A stretch of DNA of 6,145 nt, from contig DAOVRB010000074.1 in NCBI GenBank assembly GCA_030628325.1, positions 1-6,145 on the forward strand, written 5' to 3'. The notes under the pieces were generated by a model. That model worked only from the letters and a program-made list of their open reading frames with translations. It was not told the origin of the DNA and searched no databases. How positions within the stretch are numbered: position 1 is the first letter of the stretch; every line of letters starts with the position of its first letter. Of the stretch, positions 1-6,145 are shown piece by piece. This DNA is from Methanomicrobiaceae archaeon (GTDB lineage Archaea > Halobacteriota > Methanomicrobia > Methanomicrobiales > Methanomicrobiaceae). The translations under genes and the position numbers were made by a program.

Positions 1-3000
1 TGGCCCCTCTAACAGGTCTGCAACACGTCTGTCATCAATTCTGACCACTGCGGTTATGAAGTCCTCTACGTTAAGGTCCAGCTGCCTGCGCATCTCCTGA
101 AGCCGGCGTACGACTTCACGTGCGAAACCTTCTGCCTCAAGATCTTCTGTGAGTGCGACATCCACGCATACAGTCGCGTCTGTCATCTCTGCTGAAAAGA
201 CATCTTCAGGTAACTGCTCATTGAAAGTTACATGTTTTTTGCTAATCATAAAGCCGGAAACTTCAGCAGTTTCTGAGCTCTCTATCTGCAGTTTTAGCGA
301 ATCCGCATCAGCCATTTCAATTGCAGTTTTAACCTTCGGACCTTCTTTTCCGAATTCCGGACCTATGGCACGCATCACCGGTTCAGCACTCCAGCCCATC
401 CTCTCCCAGGTTCCCTTTATGACTGTGACACTCCGGCTGTTTGCCCGCGCTTTGCAGAGTTCGTTCATGCTGAGAATCGCAGACTCAACCGCGTCTGAAC
501 CGGTGATCACAATGGCTTCGCCGATAGGCCAGCGGAGTTTTCTCCTGCCGTCCTGTCTTGCAGTTGCGGTTGCCTCATCAAAAGAGCGGACGATTGCCAT
601 CTCTTCTTCAAGTCCTGCATCCCGCAACTCTTCTTCTCCGGTGAACCAGTCCTGCATATGTACGCTTGCAGGGTCACCCTCCATCTTCAGGTTTTCGTAA
701 ATGCTTTCTGCGATGTGCGGAGTGAAAGGCGCCATTATGCCGACAAGTCTTCTCATGAGATAGTACATTGTCTCATATGCCTGCCGTTTTTCAACAGAGT
801 CATCCTCAAGCCACATGCGTGGTCGTATGAGTTGTACATACCAGCGTGAAATATCCTCAAGAACCGTATGAATGATGTTTCTTGTGACACGGTGGAGCTG
901 GCACTCCTCAATATCTGCAGAGACCTCTTCTGCAAGTGTGTTAATCCGTGAGATGATCCACCGGTCTTCGTCAGGCATCTCATTGTGATGTGCTGTTACA
1001 TACTCGCCGTTCCATGTACCGTCTGCGGCGGTTTCGGGTTTAAACCCGTCAAGGATCATGTATGGCAGAGGGAATCTGTATACGTTCCAGAGGATGTTTA
1101 CAGCCCGGTTTGTGGTTTTTATACCGTCCCAGCTGAACTTGAGATCGTCCCAGGGTGCGCTTGCAGAGAGTATATACAGGCGGAGAACGTCCACTCCCAC
1201 CTTATCAATAACCTCTTCCGGAGAGATTACATTCCCTGCTGATTTGCTCATCTTCCGCCCCTCGGCGTCCAGAGCAAAGCCGTGCATCAGGACATTTTTG
1301 TAGGGGGAAGTGTCAAATGCGATTGTGGATGCGCCAAGCTGGGAGTAGAACCATCCTCTTGTCTGGTCCTGTCCTTCTGTGATGAAGTCTGCGGGCCAGA
1401 GCTCTTCAAACGCCTCTTTTTCTCTGGGGAAGTTCAGTGTTGCCCATGATGCCACAGCAGAGTCAAACCAGACATCAAAGATATCCTCCACTCGGGACAT
1501 TGTTTTGCCACACTCACAGGCTACAGTGATCTCGTCCACATACGGACGGTGGGGGTCGGTCAGAGATGCACCACTGGCTTCGTTCAGTTCGGCGACAGTA
1601 CCAAATACCCTCTGCCTGTCACAGGTTTCACACTGCCACACCGGAATCGGGATGCCCCAGTAACGCTGGCGTGATATGCACCAGTCGCGAGCCTCTGAGA
1701 CAAAGTCGTGGAACCGTGCACTCCCTGCCCATTCAGGATACCAGTTCACTTTCTTAATCTCAGAGAGCATCTTCTCTTTAATTCTGGGGATTGCGAGGAA
1801 CCACTGTTCGGTGGATATGGATATAATCGGTGTTTTGCACCGCCAGCAGTGGCCATAACGGTGGCTGATTTTTGTGCCTGCAAGCAGGTGATCCCCGAGA
1901 GCTTCAATAATATCAGGGTCCGCGTCTTTGACGTACCTGCCTGCAAAGATCCCGGCTTCCTCTGTGAAGTGACCTGCGTGGTCTACAGGGCTTAAGGTGT
2001 CAAGCCCTTCTTTCTGCCCGACAAGATAATCGTCCCAGCCGTGACCCGGGGCGATGTGTACCATCCCGGTATTTTCCATGGTCACATGGTCTGCGGCGAC
2101 TACACGGTGCTCAACCCTTTTCTGTGCCGGTATAAGGTCTGCAAGCGGGGAGTCGTAGACAGTACCTGCCAGATTCGTGCCTGCGGTGGTTTCAGTGACA
2201 GAGTAATCATTGTAGCGCCCTTTCCTGAGCACCTCTTCGACAAGGGGTTCGGCAATCCAGAGAATCTCCTCAAGTTCATCTTTCACCGCCTTCACACGGG
2301 CGTAGATGAATTCTTCTTTGACTGCAACAGCAACGTTTGCAGGCAGTGTCCACGGGGTTGTCGTCCAGATGACGAGGTATTCTTTTTCCCTGCCGCGGAT
2401 GGGGAATTTGACGTATATTGATGGATCTGTTTCGTCACTGTATTCAACTTCAGAGTCTGCAATTGCAGTCTCACAGCGCGGACAGAGGTTTACCACACGA
2501 TATCCCTGTTCAAGAAGCCCTTTCTCGTCTGCTTTCTTCACTGTCCACCATGCAGCCTCAATATATTCCGGTTTTAAGGTCTGGTACGGGTCACTGAAGT
2601 CCATCCAGACACCCAGGCCTTTGAACTGTTCGCTCATGAGATCCTTGTGGACGAGCGCAAATTCCTTGCATTTCTCAATGAACTCTGAAATACCGAACTC
2701 TTCAATGTCTTTTTTTGACTTGAATCCCAGTTCCTGCTCCACCCTGACTTCAATGGGGAGGCCGTGCATGTCGTATCCTGCCCTGTCAATCACATTGCGG
2801 CCAGTCATTCTCCTGTACCGGAGGACTGAATCTTTAATGATCTTGTTCCACGCTGTACCGAGATGGATATGGCCGGTGGTATATGGCGGACCGTCCACGA
2901 AAAAGAATGGTTTTTCTTCTTTACGAAGGTCTTTGACCTTTGCATAGGTGTCTTCCTCTGCCCAGAATTCCCGGACTGACGACTCCACCTCCTTAGCACT

Positions 3001-3024
3001 ATAGCTGCCCGTGACCTCTTTCAC
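1..3024 (-). CDS. ileS: Isoleucyl-tRNA synthetase (IleRS), C-terminus cut by window edge
   Basis: Cytoplasmic class I aminoacyl-tRNA synthetase that charges tRNA-Ile with isoleucine using ATP and edits mischarged valine. The frame is open for 1008 codons from GTG at 3024-3022 to the left edge with no stop. Seen: the HIGH-type motif GHIHLG at residues 51-56 after DGPPYTT; zinc-ligand pairs C181-P-R-C184, C393-W-R-C396, C465/C468 and C503/C505; the CP1 editing signature WTTTPWTLP near 220-228 and HIAPGHGWDD at 323-332; and KMSKS at 591-595. An anticodon-binding domain follows (FWNVYRF near 645), then the archaeal C-terminal EGFAREVVRRLQEMR block near 970-985. The residue order and the N-terminus (VKEVTGSYSAKEVE) fit archaeal IleRS, usually about 1040-1070 residues, so roughly 30-60 residues are missing. 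The GTG start is chosen because homologues begin with a similar KEVT block, a GAGG sequence lies about 8 nt upstream, and the nearer ATG is out of frame. Divergent from the SLOG gene. No key residue appears lost. Confidence 0.97.
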   Translation of the reverse strand, partial: MKEVTGSYSAKEVESSVREFWAEEDTYAKVKDLRKEEKPFFFVDGPPYTTGHIHLGTAWNKIIKDSVLRYRRMTGRNVIDRAGYDMHGLPIEVRVEQELGFKSKKDIEEFGISEFIEKCKEFALVHKDLMSEQFKGLGVWMDFSDPYQTLKPEYIEAAWWTVKKADEKGLLEQGYRVVNLCPRCETAIADSEVEYSDETDPSIYVKFPIRGREKEYLVIWTTTPWTLPANVAVAVKEEFIYARVKAVKDELEEILWIAEPLVEEVLRKGRYNDYSVTETTAGTNLAGTVYDSPLADLIPAQKRVEHRVVAADHVTMENTGMVHIAPGHGWDDYLVGQKEGLDTLSPVDHAGHFTEEAGIFAGRYVKDADPDIIEALGDHLLAGTKISHRYGHCWRCKTPIISISTEQWFLAIPRIKEKMLSEIKKVNWYPEWAGSARFHDFVSEARDWCISRQRYWGIPIPVWQCETCDRQRVFGTVAELNEASGASLTDPHRPYVDEITVACECGKTMSRVEDIFDVWFDSAVASWATLNFPREKEAFEELWPADFITEGQDQTRGWFYSQLGASTIAFDTSPYKNVLMHGFALDAEGRKMSKSAGNVISPEEVIDKVGVDVLRLYILSASAPWDDLKFSWDGIKTTNRAVNILWNVYRFPLPYMILDGFKPETAADGTWNGEYVTAHHNEMPDEDRWIISRINTLAEEVSADIEECQLHRVTRNIIHTVLEDISRWYVQLIRPRMWLEDDSVEKRQAYETMYYLMRRLVGIMAPFTPHIAESIYENLKMEGDPASVHMQDWFTGEEELRDAGLEEEMAIVRSFDEATATARQDGRRKLRWPIGEAIVITGSDAVESAILSMNELCKARANSRSVTVIKGTWERMGWSAEPVMRAIGPEFGKEGPKVKTAIEMADADSLKLQIESSETAEVSGFMISKKHVTFNEQLPEDVFSAEMTDATVCVDVALTEDLEAEGFAREVVRRLQEMRRQLDLNVEDFITAVVRIDDRRVADLLEGP

Positions 3025-3131
3025 CTGATCATCCCTCAAATATCTTTAGAACATTTGTTTTTATGGGAAAAAGTGTTTGTGAGTGAGACCCTCCCGATAT
3101 CTCTTTTACGACAGATGCCGGAAATTCTGTT
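3025..3131. promoter_or_regulatory. Divergent intergenic region, presumed back-to-back promoters
   Basis: A 107-bp gap separates the ileS start (leftward) from the SLOG gene start (rightward), so both promoters should lie in or near it. The part from about 3038 to 3076 is AT-rich. The only TATA-like element I can point to is TTTTTATG at 3058-3065, reading CATAAAAA on the minus strand. Used for the plus strand it would place transcription start near 3090, giving a leader of about 40 nt. Used for ileS it would give a leader of only about 10 nt, which fits poorly with the SD. Neither assignment is secure, and no clear operator palindrome was found apart from a GATATC hexamer at 3096-3101. Confidence 0.4.
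3033..3037 (-). promoter_or_regulatory. Shine-Dalgarno site of ileS (GAGGG)
   Basis: On the minus strand the sequence reads TTTGAGGGATGATCAGGTG. GAGG lies about 8 nt before the GTG start at 3024, a normal spacing for an archaeal leader. It supports GTG rather than the ATG at 3032-3030, which would give only ATG ATC AGG TGA. The match to the anti-SD is partial (GAGG plus a displaced TGATC). Confidence 0.55.
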
Positions 3132-3575
3132 ATGCAGATCGCAGTCATAGGTGCATCCGTGTGTACACCTGAAGAGAAAGAATGGGCTGAAACGGTTGGT
3201 TTCCTGATTGCAGGCAATCACGAGGTTCTTATCTGTGGTGGGCGTGGCGGCGTTATGGAAGCTGCGTGTGCGGGTGCGAAGAAAGACGGGGGGTGCACAA
3301 CTGTGGGTATTATCCCGGGAACAGAAGGGGGAAATCCCTATCTTGATATTGTAATCCGAACCGGGCTTGGTATTGCACGCAACGCGGTAATCGTAAATTC
3401 GGCTGATAGTGTCATTGCAATTGGCGGGGGTGCGGGCACCCTCTCGGAGATAGCGATGGCGTTAAAACAGGGGATACCTGTCTTCGGACTGAAGACATGG
3501 GATATTGACGGGGTCTTTAAGTGTGAGACCCCGGAGGAGGCGGTGCTTATGGCAGTTCGCGCCGCACGCCTGTAG
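3132..3575 (+). CDS. TIGR00725-type SLOG/Rossmann protein, Moco-carrier-like
   Basis: A 147-residue soluble, single-domain protein with no signal peptide or membrane segment. Seen: a Rossmann-like N-terminus (MQIAVIGAS, residues 1-9), the glycine-rich CGGRGGVMEAAC block at 35-46, IIPGTEGG at 60-67, IARN at 81-84, and GGGAGTLSEI at 98-107. The last corresponds to the PGGxGTxxE nucleotide/phosphate-binding signature of the LOG/DprA-like SLOG superfamily. Length and motif order match the TIGR00725 family. Known: characterised molybdenum-cofactor carrier proteins, such as that of Chlamydomonas, share this fold. Inferred: because it sits tail-to-tail with two moeA genes, a role in binding or storing molybdopterin cofactor or a related nucleotide is plausible but unproven; a nucleotide-processing role is the alternative. 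ATG 3132 is the only usable start: the frame has a TGA at 3084-3086 and no ATG, GTG or TTG between. The SD is weak (GGA at 3120-3122). The last 29 bp overlap the end of the fused moeA on the other strand. Confidence 0.85.
   Translation: MQIAVIGASVCTPEEKEWAETVGFLIAGNHEVLICGGRGGVMEAACAGAKKDGGCTTVGIIPGTEGGNPYLDIVIRTGLGIARNAVIVNSADSVIAIGGGAGTLSEIAMALKQGIPVFGLKTWDIDGVFKCETPEEAVLMAVRAARL
3509..3533. other. Perfect 8-bp inverted repeat near the convergent gene ends
   Basis: CGGGGTCT at 3509-3516 is exactly complementary to AGACCCCG at 3526-3533, around a 9-nt loop. It lies inside the 3' part of the SLOG gene and about 14 nt beyond the stop codon of the minus-strand fused moeA, so it would be in the 3' untranslated part of the moeA transcript. 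No U-rich tract follows on either strand, so it does not look like a standard intrinsic or archaeal U-tract terminator. It may serve as an mRNA 3'-end hairpin or be a chance product of GC-rich codons. Confidence 0.4.
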
Positions 3576-5403
3576 CACGGGTATCGTAACCGCCGAGGCG
3601 TGTAAGGATCGCTTTAAACTCCTCTGATGCGATGGTGTCAAAGAGCGCGGCAACCCGGCTGTCCTCCTCCAGTGTTTTTTTCCGGGTGACAAGTTCGTAG
3701 CGTTCTGTTCCGATCGGTACAAAGTTCAGACCCAGTGCTTTTGCTGTACTGTATACGCAGATGCCGCAGTCAGCCTCGCCTGTTCTGACTGCAAGTGCAA
3801 CGCCGGAGTGGGTGGTAAATTCACGCTCATATCCTCTGATTTCGGATGAGTCTATCCCATGCTGCCTTAACAGGTAATCTAACAGGAGACGGGTGCCGGA
3901 ACCCTTCTGGCGGTTTACAAATGTGTGTGTTGTAATATCATCAAATGAGAGACCGTCCCTTGAGACAACGCCCTGTTCTCTCTCTGCCACACAGAGAAGA
4001 ACCAGTTCCTCGTTTGGCATGTATTTTTTTAGGAACTCAATATTGTATTCACCGTTATCAGAGAGAAGATGCATGGGGGCGGCATGACACTGGCCTTTTT
4101 TCAGTGTTAAGAGCCCGCCCATACTTCCGGTGTGGGTGGAGTGGAGATTAATGCCGTTTTTTTTCATCATATTTGCAAGGTGGTCCAGAACCGGATCATG
4201 GCTGCCGGTTATAAGGAGCGACTCTTTCGCAGTCTCGCGCGGTACCATGAGTATTACCTCCACCAGTTCTCCTGCAACCACACCTTCCTTTGCAGACGGT
4301 ATCTGCATATAGGCATTTGCTCTTAAGAGGCTCATCTGCACGCCGGCACCCCTGGACTGTGGGGCGGCAACCCATTCGCCACCGATTTTTCCTACAGATA
4401 AGAGAACAAATTCATCTGTACCGATATCCGAGTGAAGGGTGGTTGTCAGGCGGGCGGAAATGGTCTCCTGTACTGGCGGGCAAAGCCCGTAGCTCTCAGC
4501 AAGAGTGGTTACGATCTCTCTTAATATGGTATAGCAGGCAAGGGGGTAGCCTGGTGTGCAGATGACTGGTTTCCCTTCAATCTGCCCGATAATCAGAGGT
4601 TTTGCGGGTTTTATCGCAACCCCGTGTATGAACACTTCACCAAGTTCTTCAATAATTCCTGCTGTGTAATCCCTTGTGCCTTTTGAGGAACCTGCGGAAA
4701 TTATGAGTACATCGTTCTCTGAGATGCCTCTTCTGACTGCATCTCTGATTCTGTCACGGTCATCAGGGACGATATCGTATCTTTTTGTCTCTATTCCCAG
4801 TTCCTGCAGAACAGAGGCGGCCATCTGCATATTACTCTCAGGCACCTGCCCGGGTGCGGGCCGTATACCTGCATCCACGAGTTCGCTGCCTGTCGGGATG
4901 AGTCCCGTTTTAAGGGAGAGCACTTCCACTTCAGATATGCCGTATGAGACCAGGGCACCTATTTCAAAAGACCGGATCCTGTGACCTGCAGGCATGATCA
5001 TCTCTGACTCTGCGATATCCTCGCCGACCGGACGTATATGCTGCCACGGGCTTGCTGCGGCACGGATGGTATAGGAATCCGGTCCCATGTCCACATCTTC
5101 AATCATAATGACCGCGTCATACCCGGAAGGGACGACGTTTCCGGTATTTACCACTTTAACATTTTTCAGGGTTACGGGGTTCTGTTCACCTGCCCCGATG
5201 GTCTCACTGCTCTGTACGGCAATACCGTCCATCGCTGAGAGGTGCAGTTCAGGAACCGAAAACCGTGCAAATATTGGTTCTGCCGTAATCCTGCCTGCCA
5301 GATGCTCTATTGAAACCAGTTCTGTTCTTTTTTTAATCTGAAATGATCTGATGCGGTTTTTTGCCTCTTTTAGTGAGACCAGTCCCAGGTAACGTTTTAC
5401 CAC
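3547..5403 (-). CDS. moeA: MoeA molybdopterin molybdenumtransferase fused to C-terminal PBP-like domain
   Basis: A 618-residue cytoplasmic protein. Residues about 1-388 form a complete MoeA, the enzyme that inserts molybdate (or tungstate) into adenylated molybdopterin. Seen: an N-terminus KRYLGLVSLKEA; SAMDGIAV at 56-63 with D59; VNTGNVVPSGYDAV at 85-98; the RPVGEDI block at 124-130; a MoCF-type domain from about 166 (IPTGSELV, SAGSSKGTRD at 236-245, HGVAIKPAKP at 260-269, PGYP at 284-287); and a domain IV ending VEVILMV near 387. Residues about 395-610 match the PBP_like domain often fused to archaeal MoeA: SHDPVLDHL, GSMGGLLTLKKG, LLSDNGEYN, VNRQKGSGTRLLLDYLL, IRGYEREFTTHSGVA and GEADCGI. 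That domain is related to LysR/ModE-neighbour substrate-binding folds, so an oxyanion (molybdate/tungstate) ligand is an inference. The GTG start overlaps the upstream moeA stop by 7 bp and has a near-perfect SD, implying coupled translation. Several MoeA motif positions deviate from its neighbour (SAGSS for SGGSS, PAKP for PGKP, TPGYP for LPGHP). Confidence 0.93.
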   Translation of the reverse strand: MVKRYLGLVSLKEAKNRIRSFQIKKRTELVSIEHLAGRITAEPIFARFSVPELHLSAMDGIAVQSSETIGAGEQNPVTLKNVKVVNTGNVVPSGYDAVIMIEDVDMGPDSYTIRAAASPWQHIRPVGEDIAESEMIMPAGHRIRSFEIGALVSYGISEVEVLSLKTGLIPTGSELVDAGIRPAPGQVPESNMQMAASVLQELGIETKRYDIVPDDRDRIRDAVRRGISENDVLIISAGSSKGTRDYTAGIIEELGEVFIHGVAIKPAKPLIIGQIEGKPVICTPGYPLACYTILREIVTTLAESYGLCPPVQETISARLTTTLHSDIGTDEFVLLSVGKIGGEWVAAPQSRGAGVQMSLLRANAYMQIPSAKEGVVAGELVEVILMVPRETAKESLLITGSHDPVLDHLANMMKKNGINLHSTHTGSMGGLLTLKKGQCHAAPMHLLSDNGEYNIEFLKKYMPNEELVLLCVAEREQGVVSRDGLSFDDITTHTFVNRQKGSGTRLLLDYLLRQHGIDSSEIRGYEREFTTHSGVALAVRTGEADCGICVYSTAKALGLNFVPIGTERYELVTRKKTLEEDSRVAALFDTIASEEFKAILTRLGGYDTRATGVRRELP

Positions 5404-6145
5404 AGGATCACTTCCACATCTTCGCCTGTTTCAAACCCTTCCAGTTCAGCAGGCACCCGGACAATCCCCTGGCTTCTGATCAGGGTGTTTAGCAGCCCTG
5501 ATTTTCCAAAGACAGGTGTCGCAGAACTGCTGTCTGCATCTACAGTGACACGCACATAGTCCTCACGCCCTCTTGCAGAAGGGATGCTCTGCGTGAGTTT
5601 TGCATTCAGGATTTTATCTGCTCTGATTTTTCCGCTCATGCCTGCGAGGAGACTGCCTGCGAGTGCGATCAGTACAATATACGCAGATGCGGGGTGACCC
5701 GGGAGACCTATTATGGGTATCATTATTGGCATCGGTTTTTCTCCCGGTTCTTTTTCTTCTTCTTTCTCTGCCTGCCCTATGATTGTGGGTTTGCCCGGAG
5801 CGATTGCAATGCCGTGTACGAGAACAGTTCCCAGTTCGCCTACAATGTCAGCACACATGTCCCTGTCATCCTTTGAACTGCCGCCTGATAGCATGACCAT
5901 ATCACACTCTTTTATGGCTCTTTTCAGTGCTGATCTGAGGGCATCGCGGTCGTCTTTTATGATGCCGAAAGGCACAGGAATTCCGCCTCTTTCCAGCACA
6001 AATGCACTGCAGAGGTATGTATTGGCATCCCGTACCTGTGCGGCTTTTGGTGTCTCTGTCACCGGCACAAGTTCATTCCCTGTCGAGATGATGCCCACCT
6101 TTGGTTTTTTTATGACTGTGACAGTTGAGTGGCCGATCGCTGCAA
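5397..6145 (-). CDS. moeA: MoeA molybdopterin molybdenumtransferase, N-terminus beyond window edge
   Basis: The 3' part of a second moeA; 248 residues are visible (first full codon 6143-6141) and the reading frame continues past the right edge. The GTG at 6098 is not the real start: it encodes the valine of the internal motif KVGIISTGNELV, and the frame upstream (AAIGHSTVTVIKKPK) is typical MoeA sequence. Seen, in window numbering: the MoCF-type domain from about residue 16 to 165, with SGGSSKDDRD at 86-95, VHGIAIAPGKPTIIG at 109-123 and GLPGHPASAY at 146-155; then MoeA domain IV (about 170-248) ending in GEDVEVILW and TAA. MoeA proteins are usually about 400 residues, so about 150 are missing. 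It carries no PBP-like fusion, as the stop follows domain IV directly. A short charged insertion (QAEKEEEKEPGEKPMP, 124-139) sits between two conserved motifs. It is upstream in the operon and overlaps the fused paralogue by 7 bp. Expected role: metal insertion into adenylated molybdopterin in the cytoplasm. Confidence 0.95.
   Translation of the reverse strand, partial: AAIGHSTVTVIKKPKVGIISTGNELVPVTETPKAAQVRDANTYLCSAFVLERGGIPVPFGIIKDDRDALRSALKRAIKECDMVMLSGGSSKDDRDMCADIVGELGTVLVHGIAIAPGKPTIIGQAEKEEEKEPGEKPMPIMIPIIGLPGHPASAYIVLIALAGSLLAGMSGKIRADKILNAKLTQSIPSARGREDYVRVTVDADSSSATPVFGKSGLLNTLIRSQGIVRVPAELEGFETGEDVEVILW
5405..5415 (-). promoter_or_regulatory. Near-consensus Shine-Dalgarno site of the fused moeA
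   Basis: The minus strand reads GGAAGTGATCC, differing at one base from GGAGGTGATCC, the complement of the archaeal 16S rRNA 3' tail. Its GGAAG core ends 7 nt before the GTG start at 5403. The site lies within the last sense codons of the upstream moeA, so it decides the GTG start and favours translational coupling or reinitiation between the two moeA cistrons. Confidence 0.8.

Noticed and set aside
149..2947. Several plus-strand ORFs, the longest 2306-2947 (213 codons) and 149-700 (183 codons), opposite ileS.
   Set aside because: They lie antisense to an unmistakable IleRS frame. Their translations are Ser/Cys/Phe-rich with no recognisable domain, as expected for the complement of a conserved gene.
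3115..3150. Small ORF ATG CCG GAA ... TAG (11 codons) overlapping the start of the SLOG gene in another frame.
   Set aside because: It is very short, has no clear SD and shows no resemblance to a leader peptide. It is most likely chance.
4151..4163. Homopolymer run of eight T (A8 on the coding strand) in the fused moeA and seven T near 6105-6111 in the plain moeA, considered as frameshift or slippage sites.
   Set aside because: The reading frame continues intact through both, encoding ordinary Lys-rich residues (MMKKNGIN, IKKPK). Nothing suggests programmed frameshifting.
3893..5341. Plus-strand ORFs of 60-102 codons opposite the fused moeA.
   Set aside because: These are antisense shadows with no domain or convincing start signal, and they overlap a well-conserved MoeA-PBP reading frame.
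3081..5380. GTGAGACC-like octamer seen near 3083, 3523 and 5373.
   Set aside because: Three short copies, two within coding sequence, with irregular spacing and no symmetry: expected by chance or codon use rather than a repeat family.
5397..6098. A complete 233-residue protein starting at GTG 6098.
   Set aside because: That codon is the valine inside the conserved MoeA motif KVGIISTGNELV. The frame stays open to the window edge with MoeA-like sequence, so the gene is truncated by the window rather than short.

Overview
The window looks like chromosomal DNA from a methanogenic euryarchaeon, most plausibly Methanomicrobiales. This is inferred from the archaeal-type isoleucyl-tRNA synthetase, the Shine-Dalgarno sequences close to GGAGGTGATCC, the GTG starts, the tandem archaeal-style moeA genes and the moderate base composition. 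No rRNA or other marker is present to fix the genus.

Layout: (1) 1-3024, minus strand: ileS, isoleucyl-tRNA synthetase. Its start is inside the window and its C-terminus runs off the left edge; 1008 codons are read without a stop. (2) 3025-3131: a 107-bp divergent intergenic region, the only non-coding stretch, which must hold the start signals for ileS (leftward) and the next gene (rightward). (3) 3132-3575, plus strand: a small Rossmann-type SLOG/TIGR00725 protein, in the same superfamily as the molybdenum-cofactor carrier proteins. (4) 3547-5403, minus strand: a MoeA molybdopterin molybdenumtransferase fused to a C-terminal periplasmic-binding-protein-like (PBP_like) domain. Its 3' end overlaps the SLOG gene tail-to-tail by 29 bp. 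(5) 5397-6145, minus strand: a second, unfused MoeA, missing its N-terminus at the right edge. It overlaps the start of the fused moeA by 7 bp (GTGGTAA).

The two moeA genes form a translationally overlapping operon for the last step of molybdopterin cofactor synthesis, insertion of molybdate or tungstate. In methanogens this would supply formylmethanofuran dehydrogenase and formate dehydrogenase. The convergent SLOG gene may handle the finished cofactor or a related nucleotide, but that link rests only on fold family and neighbourhood. ileS is a housekeeping neighbour with no evident functional link. I see no mobile elements, CRISPR arrays, tRNA or rRNA genes. The content is largely recognisable; the more interesting parts are the MoeA-PBP fusion beside a plain paralogue, the adjacent Moco-carrier-like gene, and the convergent overlap with a perfect hairpin.
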